From Rhizorhabdus sp. (GTDB taxonomy: Bacteria > Pseudomonadota > Alphaproteobacteria > Sphingomonadales > Sphingomonadaceae): 6,348 nucleotides of DNA. Every line of letters starts with the position of its first letter. The first letter of the stretch is position 1. The notes under the pieces were generated by a model. The model had not been told where the DNA came from and ran no database searches. It saw nothing but the letters and a program-made list of their open reading frames with translations. Location of the stretch: contig SCUQ01000115.1 in assembly GCA_004297635.1 (NCBI GenBank), forward strand, positions 1 through 6,348, read 5' to 3'. This document shows, piece after piece, positions 1 to 6,348 of this stretch. A program made the position numbers and the translations under genes.

Positions 1-32
1 CTCTTCTGCCCTTCAGCGGGGGAGCCGGGGGT

Positions 33-70
33 GGGGCCTCGCCGCGAACCGATCAGCGAGGACAGGCCCC
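33..70. repeat. Imperfect GC-rich inverted repeat beyond the terminator
   Basis: GGGGCCTCGC (33-42) can pair with GCGAGG (56-61) and CCCC (67-70), leaving a five-base bulge and a 13-base loop. It lies just past the A2M terminator. It could be the remains of a second terminator, part of an intergenic repeat, or chance in GC-rich DNA. Apart from this and three nearby G-runs (18-22, 27-31, 33-36), I see nothing in bases 1-78 and no gene. Confidence 0.25.
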
Positions 71-100
71 AGCCGAAACCCCTCCTCCGAAGAGGAGGGG
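71..100 (-). terminator. Intrinsic terminator after the A2M gene, with UUCG tetraloop
   Basis: A perfect 9-bp stem pairs 79-87 with 92-100. On the minus strand it reads CCCCTCCTC-TTCG-GAGGAGGGG followed by TTTCGG. The loop is UUCG closed by C-G, an exceptionally stable RNA tetraloop. The T-run is short (three), but the very GC-rich stem and a position beginning 18 bases after the TGA stop make a terminator very likely. On the plus strand the loop is CGAA and no T-run directly follows, so it appears to act mainly for the minus-strand gene. Confidence 0.8.
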
Positions 101-118
101 CCTTTCCGCCGGTTTCGC

Positions 119-3100
119 TCACTGCGGGGAGACCGTCACCGGACCATTGGGAAGCGCGGCGCGGATCTCGGGCGAATACATCGCCTGCACCCGGGTCGGC
201 GGCAGCTGGAAGCGGCCCGCGGCATTGAGCCGCACCGCATATTCCACGGTGAAGCGGCCACGCGGCACCCATTGGAAATAGCCGCGCCAGCCATCCTGCC
301 CACGTTCGACATAGGATGGCTGCACGCCATCGCCATCGGCGGCCTGCGCGGCGAGCGTTGCCGATTGCCCGCCGAGATCGCCGATGATCGTCGCCCCCGC
401 CGGGATCGGATCGTTCACCACCACCCAGTTGCGTTCCGCCCCCGCGTCGACCGTCAGCCGAATGCGCAGCACGTCGCCCTTGCTCAGCGTCTTCGGGTTG
501 CGTCGCTGCAGGACGCTGACCTGCCGGGTCACGCGATAGCCCGCGAAGAAGGGCTGCTTCAGCGGCACGGCGGCGGAAACCTGAATCTGCGCCCATGGAC
601 CTGGGCCGGCATGCGACAGGCTGATCGGCGCGGCGGCGCGCGGCAGCGGGAAGCGCAGCAGGCTGGGCTCCGATGCCGGCCAGCGCGAAATGCGCGACAG
701 GCCGAGCAGACTGGCCTGCGTCGTCCCGCTGATCGCGCCCGGCGGATAGAGGCCGGCGAATTTGCGCGCCGCGATCACGCCCCAGGCATTGGCGGTGGTG
801 GTGTCCCAATGGCCCCGCTGCTGGCGAAGCGCGGCGCCGACCAGCAGGCGGGGAAGCTCGTCCTGCCAGCCGGGCCTGCCCATCAGCACCGCCACCGCGC
901 GATTGGCGGTCTCGTCGCCCGAGCTCATCATCCACCAGGGGGCATTGCCGCTGTCGATGAAGTCGAAGCGCGATCCTTCATAGGCGATCCGCCCGCGCAA
1001 CGCGGCTTCGGCACGGGCGATGGCGGCGGGATCGCTGCCCGGCGTGCGGTGCAGCGCCGCGATCCAGTCGAGCAGCGCCGCGCTCTGCATATCGGCGGGG
1101 GCCATGCCGATCTGTCCGAACAGGGCTGGGTCGCCCGCGCCGTTGCGGGCGAGCGCGGCGAGCGCGGCGAGCTTCTCGCTGCGCGTATCGGTCTGCCACG
1201 GCACGTCGCGGGTAAGCCGTCCTTCGACCACGGCGCGCAGCGCGCCGATCAGCCGCTGCTTCTCCGCGTCGGGAATGGCGAAGCCCGCCTCGGCGGTCAT
1301 CGACAGGGCATAGGCGGTCAGCGCGATCGAACCCTCCATCCGCTCCTCGGGGAAGTAGCGGAGCAGCCCGTCGCGATCGATATAGGCGGGCATGTCGGCG
1401 GCGAGCCGGTTCCACGCGCCCGCATCCCCGGCGACCACGGCCTTGGACAGGCGTTGTTCGAAGCAGCCGTACAGATAATCGCGCATATAGCGCCGCACCC
1501 CGTCGAGCGGCGGCGCCAGGCCGTCGGTGAGCCGCACCTCGACGCCGCCGAAGCCGGGCAGCGCCCCGGCCGGCGGGGTGAGCGGGACGATCGTCTGCGG
1601 GCCGACGCGCAGGAGCGTCGCCGCCCAGACATCGACCGGCACGGCGGGAATGACCGTCTGGCCGACGGTCAGACGATCCCGGGCGCGGCCATCGGCCGAG
1701 AGCGCCGTCACCGTCCAGGTGAGCTTGTCGAGACCACGCGGCGCGTTGAGCCACCACGTCACCGATTGCGCGCCGCCCGGCGGCAGGGAGACCTTCAGCG
1801 GCGGCCCTTTGGCGATGCCCGGATTGACGGCGATCCGCGCCGTGACCGTCATCGGCTTCTCCGATCCGTTGCGCAGGGTGAAGCTCGCGCCATAGCGATC
1901 GCCCGATCGGACCAGCGGGGCGATGCCCGAATAGATGCTGAGGTCCTGCTGGGTGCGCACGGTCGTGGCACCGGTGCCGAAGCCGCCCGCGCCGGCCGTC
2001 GCCACCGCGACCATCCGGAAGGAGGACAGCGAATCCGACAGCGGCACCGCGACCCGGGCCATGCCCCGCGCATCGAGCGGCACCCGCCCCTTCCACAGCA
2101 GCACCGGCCGGAAATCCTCGCGGTTGACCTGGGCGAGATCGCCGCCGCCGCCACCGCCCGCCGCCACCGCCTTGCGGCCGTAATGGCGCTTGCCGACGAC
2201 CTGCATCTGCGCGGTCGAGGTGAGCACGGCCAGCGAACGCTGCCCCATCATCGCATCGAGCAGCTTCCAGCTGTCATTGGGGGCAAGCGCGAGCAGCGCC
2301 TCGTCGATCGCGACGAAGGCGATCTCGGCGGAGCGCGGCGGCCTCCCATCCGGATCCGTGACCCTGACCGCGACCTGCGCCCGGTCGCGCACATGATATT
2401 GCGGCTTGTCGGTGCGCACGTCGACGGCGAGACGGTGGCGGTCCCAGCCCACATCTATCCTGGCGATGCCCATCCGGAAGCTCGGCTTGGCCAGATCGAC
2501 CAGCGCGGTCGGCCGGGCGGCGAGGTCCTGGAAGAAGGGCAGATGCCATTTGCGGGCGAACTCGGCCAGCCACAGCCGCCAGCCGGCAACCCGCCCGCGG
2601 ACCGCCAGCACCGATACATAGACGTCGGGTGCGTAATAGCCGCGCAGCGGCACCTCGATCACCGGGTCCTTGCCCGACAGGGTGGTGACGAAGCTCGACA
2701 GCACGCCTTCGCGTTCGACCGTCACCAGCGCGGTGGCCGATCGGAACGGCATGCGCACCTGGAAACGCGCGGTGTCGGTGGCCTTATATTCGCGCTGCTC
2801 GGGGATCACGTCCATCCGGTCGCCATTGTCGCCGCCGAACCACCAGTCGTCACCCGCCAGCCATACCGACGTCACCGCGCGGGTCTCGTTGCCGCTGCCG
2901 TCCCGGACCGTCGCGACCGCATAGACCTCGCCCGACACGCCGGGGTCGAGCTTGCAGGCGGCGAGGCCCCTGGCGTCGGTGAAGACGGTGCAGCTCGGGC
3001 CGAGCTTCGTCACCCTGGCATTGTTCTCATAGGCGTAGAAGCCGCCGACGAGCCGGCGGCGAGAAGATAATATCTCGCGGCTGTAGAGCCTGACCGAAAC

Positions 3101-5845
3101 GCTGCGGCCCTGTACCGGCTTGCCGGCCAGATCGAGCGCGACCAGCCGGAAGCGGAGATCGTCCTTCTTCATCAGCCAGCCGTCGGTCTTGATGCCCAGC
3201 CGGATATTGGCCGGATTCAGGGTGATGCGCTGGCTGGCGGTCAGCGTCTCGCCATTGGCATCGGGATAATCCATCTCGACGGTCAGCGTCGCGCCGTCGC
3301 GGACGCTGTCGGGGATAACGATATTGCTGCGTCCGCTGCCCTGCCGGTCGAGGTTGAGCGCGAGCAGCTGCACCGACGGGAGCGGAGCCGCCATGTCGCG
3401 ATTGTCGTCGTCGAGCGGCGTCACGCCTTCGACCAGTGCATCGCCGCCGAAGGTCCAGCCGTCCCAGCCCCTGGGCGCGATCGTCGCGCGATCGAAGCTG
3501 GCGCGCACCTGCACCGGCAGATTGCCCGCGCCGCCGCCCGACAGATAGCCGACATAGAGGTTCACCGGCACGTCCCTGGGCCGGACCAGCGCCTGCTTCG
3601 GGCCGGTGATCGCGGCGCGCATCGTCGGCAGCCGATATTCGTCCACCCGGACGGATTGCGACGTGTAGATCACATCGTCGCCCACGATCACGCTCAGGTC
3701 GTAATCGCCCTGCGGCGTGCCCTTCGGAGCGGTCCAGTCGGTCAGGGCGACGCCGTCGCGGCCGACCGAAAGCGGCAGTTCATATTTGGTGTCGGAGCCG
3801 CGATGCGCGAGACGGAGCATGCCCTTCAGCGATGCGGGCGCGAAGCCGGTCGCGATCGGACGGCGCACGACATGCTTCATGTGCACGGTCTCGCCCGCCC
3901 GGATCAGGGTGCGGTCGAAAACGCTATGGAAGATCAGCGGGCGATCCTCCCATTCGAAGGGCATGTCGAAATCATAGGGGCTCAGCCCCTTGCTCCAGCC
4001 CGTCAGGGTGAAGCTGAAATCGCCGGCCTTGCGCGCCGACACCATCAGTGGATGGCTGGTGCCATCGCACGATCCATAGGTCTGCGGCTGGGGTAGCTTC
4101 GTACCGACGAGCAGCCGGCCCGAGCTGTCGGTCACACCTTTGGCCAGCGGCTTGCCGGTGCAGCTGTCGCTCACCTGGACCGCCGCCCCCGCGACCGGCT
4201 CGGCGCTGTCGAGCGCCGTCACCCAGGCGAGCGAGCTCGACTGCCCCCATTTGAAATGCACCGCGAGGTTGGTGACGAGCGCGCCGGCCGCGACATAGCG
4301 CGTCGCGGGCCGGCCGAGCAGCGCGCGGCCCAGCACCGGGCTCGCCATCTCGACCACATAGAAACCCGGCTTGCCGAGCGGGATACCGATCACCTCGAAC
4401 GCCTTGCCCTTGCCGGGCAGCGCGACGCTTGTCGTCTTCAGGCCCGGCTGGGCGGCGAGCAACGGCGTGTCGCGGGTGTGGTTGACGGCGATCTCCTCGC
4501 CGCCGCGCTTCTCATAGTCGAAATCGCTTTCCTCGGCAGCGTCCAGGCGGCGCAGCCAGCCGGCGACCTCCCCGTCCGAATCGCCCAACCTCAGCGTCTT
4601 GCCGGCGATGCTGAGCCTTTTCGCGGCCAGCCTCGGCTCGATGTTGCGCACGGTGAGCGGCAGAACGCCGCCGTCCCGTGCCTCGATGATGCCGAACGGG
4701 GCGGCGAATTTGGCGAGGGGCGGCGCGGCGTCGAAGCGGACGGGCAGGGGAAAGCGGCGCGCATTGGCGAGCGGGCGGTCATTTTCGTCGATCACCCGCG
4801 CGGGCAGCAGCACGGTGGCGCTGGTTGCCCGCTGATCGGGCGCGACCTGGAATTTGGCGGCCTGGACGGTGGCGGAAGCGGCGCTTCCGCCGTCCTCGCC
4901 GAAGCCGCTGGGGGCGATCAGCGAGCCATCGGCCAGGCGGATGCGGATCGCCGCGGCGGTCGCGCGCGGCACCGGCGCGCTGAATCGGACAAAGGCCGGC
5001 TCGACCGGGCTGCATCCGGCCCGCGGGTTGGTGCGCGAACATTCGAAGCGGGCGGTGAACGCATCGATCACGCGATAGTCGAGGCGTTTCGTCTCGGTCG
5101 CGGTCCGCCCGTTGCCGGATATGCTGTTCGGCCAGACCAGCGCCATGTCGCGCCCCGGCGGCAGCGGCCGGCGGCAGCGCAGGGCGATCAGCGTGCGGGT
5201 GCCACCCGGTGCCCGCGCCTTGTCGATCGTCAGGCCGGCTTCGTCGAGGAAGGACCGGAGCTGATAGGTGTTGGGCAGCGCCGCGATCAGCCTGCGCGGC
5301 GTCGCGGCGGGCAGAAGATCGACCGGAATGCGCTCGCCGATCCCGTCTATGGCGCAATAGGCCTCGCGCGCGACCGACGCCCGGTCCGCCGGGACATTGG
5401 TCGCGATCAGGAAGCTCTGATCCTGCTGGATCGCGCCGTCATAGCGCCCGGGCAGCATCGCGCGGATATCGGGCGAGGCGGTGTCGAGCACATAGGGCCG
5501 GGGCGGGCGGCTGACGGGCGTACCGTCGAGTCCGGTCAGGCCGGCGCGCAGGGTCAGCGTGCAGCGGACGCCGCCGGGCAGCGGCTCGCCGAACATATAT
5601 TCGTAGCTCTGCTGGTCGCTCCAGCGGCCGACGCCGGCCACCGGGCAGGCGATGTCGAAAGGCCCTCTGGCGCGGGGATCGCCCAGCGGGACCATCGGCG
5701 CGGAAAAGCGGATCGCGAAGGAGCGGATTGCATGGCCGCCGCCGCCCGAAGCGGTGCTCACCACCTGTGGGCCGCCACCCTGCGACGATGCGACCGAACC
5801 GAGCATCAGCAGGACAGGGGCAAGCCGTAGCAGCAGACCGCGCAT
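119..5845 (-). CDS. Exported alpha-2-macroglobulin family protein with intact CFEQ thioester (1908 aa)
   Basis: Family role: a periplasmic protease trap, in which cleavage of a bait segment exposes a Cys-Gln thioester that bonds covalently to the protease. Residues 1-19 look like a Sec signal peptide (Arg2/Arg7, a Leu-rich core, SVA then SS) with no lipobox Cys. Residues 30-510 are beta-rich and Ig-like, with FSAP at 47-50 and 288-291. An MG1-like domain (about 520-615) precedes the A2M_N/MG2 domain (about 630-730, DRTLIRAGET at 644-653). Further macroglobulin domains reach about 1180. The candidate bait segment is 1185-1235 and ends in six Gly. The A2M core domain starts near 1244 (DFRPVLLWKG). 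The thioester CFEQ is at 1461-1464, in a helical domain running to about 1700. The C-terminal receptor-like part includes VVNDPIPAGA and MYSPEIRAALPN. The protein is longer than E. coli YfhM (about 1650 aa). The ATG is supported by GGAG five bases upstream, and an in-frame TGA at 5870-5872 leaves no earlier start. Family certain; target protease unknown. Confidence 0.95.
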   Translation of the reverse strand: MRGLLLRLAPVLLMLGSVASSQGGGPQVVSTASGGGGHAIRSFAIRFSAPMVPLGDPRARGPFDIACPVAGVGRWSDQQSYEYMFGEPLPGGVRCTLTLRAGLTGLDGTPVSRPPRPYVLDTASPDIRAMLPGRYDGAIQQDQSFLIATNVPADRASVAREAYCAIDGIGERIPVDLLPAATPRRLIAALPNTYQLRSFLDEAGLTIDKARAPGGTRTLIALRCRRPLPPGRDMALVWPNSISGNGRTATETKRLDYRVIDAFTARFECSRTNPRAGCSPVEPAFVRFSAPVPRATAAAIRIRLADGSLIAPSGFGEDGGSAASATVQAAKFQVAPDQRATSATVLLPARVIDENDRPLANARRFPLPVRFDAAPPLAKFAAPFGIIEARDGGVLPLTVRNIEPRLAAKRLSIAGKTLRLGDSDGEVAGWLRRLDAAEESDFDYEKRGGEEIAVNHTRDTPLLAAQPGLKTTSVALPGKGKAFEVIGIPLGKPGFYVVEMASPVLGRALLGRPATRYVAAGALVTNLAVHFKWGQSSSLAWVTALDSAEPVAGAAVQVSDSCTGKPLAKGVTDSSGRLLVGTKLPQPQTYGSCDGTSHPLMVSARKAGDFSFTLTGWSKGLSPYDFDMPFEWEDRPLIFHSVFDRTLIRAGETVHMKHVVRRPIATGFAPASLKGMLRLAHRGSDTKYELPLSVGRDGVALTDWTAPKGTPQGDYDLSVIVGDDVIYTSQSVRVDEYRLPTMRAAITGPKQALVRPRDVPVNLYVGYLSGGGAGNLPVQVRASFDRATIAPRGWDGWTFGGDALVEGVTPLDDDNRDMAAPLPSVQLLALNLDRQGSGRSNIVIPDSVRDGATLTVEMDYPDANGETLTASQRITLNPANIRLGIKTDGWLMKKDDLRFRLVALDLAGKPVQGRSVSVRLYSREILSSRRRLVGGFYAYENNARVTKLGPSCTVFTDARGLAACKLDPGVSGEVYAVATVRDGSGNETRAVTSVWLAGDDWWFGGDNGDRMDVIPEQREYKATDTARFQVRMPFRSATALVTVEREGVLSSFVTTLSGKDPVIEVPLRGYYAPDVYVSVLAVRGRVAGWRLWLAEFARKWHLPFFQDLAARPTALVDLAKPSFRMGIARIDVGWDRHRLAVDVRTDKPQYHVRDRAQVAVRVTDPDGRPPRSAEIAFVAIDEALLALAPNDSWKLLDAMMGQRSLAVLTSTAQMQVVGKRHYGRKAVAAGGGGGGDLAQVNREDFRPVLLWKGRVPLDARGMARVAVPLSDSLSSFRMVAVATAGAGGFGTGATTVRTQQDLSIYSGIAPLVRSGDRYGASFTLRNGSEKPMTVTARIAVNPGIAKGPPLKVSLPPGGAQSVTWWLNAPRGLDKLTWTVTALSADGRARDRLTVGQTVIPAVPVDVWAATLLRVGPQTIVPLTPPAGALPGFGGVEVRLTDGLAPPLDGVRRYMRDYLYGCFEQRLSKAVVAGDAGAWNRLAADMPAYIDRDGLLRYFPEERMEGSIALTAYALSMTAEAGFAIPDAEKQRLIGALRAVVEGRLTRDVPWQTDTRSEKLAALAALARNGAGDPALFGQIGMAPADMQSAALLDWIAALHRTPGSDPAAIARAEAALRGRIAYEGSRFDFIDSGNAPWWMMSSGDETANRAVAVLMGRPGWQDELPRLLVGAALRQQRGHWDTTTANAWGVIAARKFAGLYPPGAISGTTQASLLGLSRISRWPASEPSLLRFPLPRAAAPISLSHAGPGPWAQIQVSAAVPLKQPFFAGYRVTRQVSVLQRRNPKTLSKGDVLRIRLTVDAGAERNWVVVNDPIPAGATIIGDLGGQSATLAAQAADGDGVQPSYVERGQDGWRGYFQWVPRGRFTVEYAVRLNAAGRFQLPPTRVQAMYSPEIRAALPNGPVTVSPQ

Positions 5846-5848
5846 AGT

Positions 5849-5854
5849 CTCTCC
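5849..5854 (-). promoter_or_regulatory. Ribosome binding site of the A2M gene
   Basis: The minus strand reads GGAGAGACT directly before the ATG at 5845-5843. GGAG (5854-5851) lies five bases before the start codon, which is near-ideal Shine-Dalgarno spacing. Together with the in-frame stop eight codons upstream, this fixes the start that carries the signal peptide. Confidence 0.75.
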
Positions 5855-5871
5855 ATCCCGCCCCGTGGGTC

Positions 5872-5900
5872 AGCCTAAGGCGGGCATGCGCTCATCGCAA
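5872..5900 (-). promoter_or_regulatory. Candidate sigma-70-like promoter of the A2M gene
   Basis: On the minus strand, TTGCGA (5900-5895) and TAGGCT (5877-5872) are separated by 17 bases, resembling -35 and -10 boxes (4 of 6 and 3 of 6 matches to TTGACA and TATAAT). Transcription would start about 20 bases before the ATG. The match is weak and rests on spacing and position. The gene could instead be read through from the response regulator, whose stop is 143 bases upstream with no convincing terminator between. Confidence 0.3.
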
Positions 5901-5988
5901 TGGCTCGATTTGCGCGGCTGGGAACACGCCCGCCAACCCGATCCGGGATGCTGACGGATGGTCGGTATGACGATCCCGAACGGTGCCC

Positions 5989-6348
5989 TCAGTCGATCAG
6001 CGCGAGGACCTGACCGGCGAGCGAGATGGGATCGAAGGGCTTGGTGATCACCCCCTTGGCGCCCTGCTCGATATAATCGCGGATGTCCTGCGGGCGCGCG
6101 CGGGCCGTGACGAAGATGACAGGCACCTTGCCGAAACGCGGATCGGCGCGCAGCGCGGCGAGCACGTCGGGGCCAGTAAGTCCCGGCATCATCACATCGA
6201 CCATGACGATATCGGCCATCCAGTCGCTCCACCGCAGCATGGCGAGTCCCGCCTCTCCCGAATCGGCGGTGCGCACCTCCATCTCGGGGCGCATCTTCAG
6301 CGCCATTTCGACGATCAGGCGGATATCGGGTTCGTCGTCTATGTACAG
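5989..6348 (-). CDS. Single-domain response regulator (CheY-like receiver), N-terminus cut by window edge
   Basis: A phospho-accepting receiver domain that would relay a signal from a histidine kinase by a change of shape, having no output domain of its own. The frame stays open to the window edge, giving 119 visible residues that start LYIDDEPDIRLIVEMALKM. The ATG at 6304-6306 is therefore internal to the first helix and is not the start; only a few N-terminal residues should be missing. The conserved features are present: the acidic pair D4-D5 followed by Glu, the phospho-acceptor D51 in MVDVMMPG (codon 6196-6198), T81 in FVTAR, and K103 in ITKPFDP. The stop follows the last helix (AGQVLALID), so no DNA-binding or enzymatic domain is attached. 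It lacks the FATGUY motif of the SdrG-type regulators of the alphaproteobacterial stress response. No kinase is visible, so its pathway is unknown. Confidence 0.93.
   Translation of the reverse strand: MYIDDEPDIRLIVEMALKMRPEMEVRTADSGEAGLAMLRWSDWMADIVMVDVMMPGLTGPDVLAALRADPRFGKVPVIFVTARARPQDIRDYIEQGAKGVITKPFDPISLAGQVLALID

Noticed and set aside
18..36. Closely spaced G-runs suggesting a G-quadruplex
   Set aside because: Only three runs of four or more G are present, so a standard three-tier four-stranded fold is not supported.
1651..1671. 8-bp inverted repeat TGACCGTC/GACGGTCA inside the A2M gene
   Set aside because: It lies within normal coding sequence with no T-run on either strand; stems of this length are expected by chance in a window this size.
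272..3070. Long plus-strand open frame of 932 codons opposite the A2M gene
   Set aside because: It is codon-aligned with the minus-strand gene, so its stops could only arise opposite TTA, CTA or TCA, which are rare in GC-rich DNA. The translation is an Arg/His/Gly-rich shadow with no recognisable domain.
4871..4891. Perfect 9-bp palindrome with a 3-base loop inside the A2M gene
   Set aside because: It codes a Gly/Ser/Ala loop (GGSAASA), has no T-run, and one such match in about 6 kb of GC-rich sequence is not far from chance.
4256..5830. Second long plus-strand open frame of 524 codons opposite the A2M gene
   Set aside because: Same codon-aligned register as the other antisense frame and the same Arg/Gly/Ala-rich shadow composition; no domain or signal seen.
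5921..5925. GGAAC as a possible -35 element of the alphaproteobacterial general stress sigma factor
   Set aside because: No CGTT follows at 16-17 bases, and it faces the plus strand, where no gene starts.
5941..5988. Possible terminator after the response regulator (ATCCCG repeats)
   Set aside because: The best stem is only about 6 bp with a loop above 20 bases and no T-run.
5870..6232. Minus-strand open frame of 120 codons overlapping the response regulator
   Set aside because: It is a different frame of the receiver gene with a low-complexity Arg/Ala/Gly translation, while the overlapping frame has all the conserved receiver residues.

Overview
The window is GC-rich (by eye about two-thirds G+C) and both of its genes lie on the minus strand. 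Codon use, the short intergenic spacing and the look of the two proteins suggest an alphaproteobacterium, most likely a sphingomonad. That assignment comes from family resemblance alone, since no rRNA or other marker is present.

Reading along the minus strand, the window opens at 6348 inside a single-domain response regulator of the CheY type. Its N-terminus is cut off by the window edge and it ends at 5989. A 143-base intergenic region follows (5846-5988), with a plausible but weak sigma-70-like promoter and a clear ribosome binding site. Almost all the rest (5845-119) is one very large gene for an exported alpha-2-macroglobulin (A2M) family protein of 1908 residues. It has a signal peptide without a lipobox, a long Ig-like N-terminal part, macroglobulin domains, a glycine-rich candidate bait segment, an intact CFEQ thioester and a C-terminal receptor-like domain. 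Just after its stop codon is a textbook intrinsic terminator with a C(UUCG)G tetraloop (79-100). The last 78 bases hold only an imperfect GC-rich inverted repeat and no gene.

The A2M protein is expected to sit in the periplasm and trap attacking proteases: cleavage of a bait segment exposes the thioester, which bonds covalently to the protease. In many proteobacteria such genes neighbour pbpC (penicillin-binding protein 1C). No pbpC is seen here, and the terminator suggests the transcript ends after this gene. The response regulator has no kinase partner in the window, and nothing shows a functional link to the A2M gene.

I see no mobile element, CRISPR array, tRNA, rRNA or convincing new system. 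The points most worth a second look are features of the A2M protein: its ten non-thioester cysteines in five nearby pairs, its lack of a lipid anchor, its extended N-terminal half and its basic plus poly-Gly candidate bait segment.
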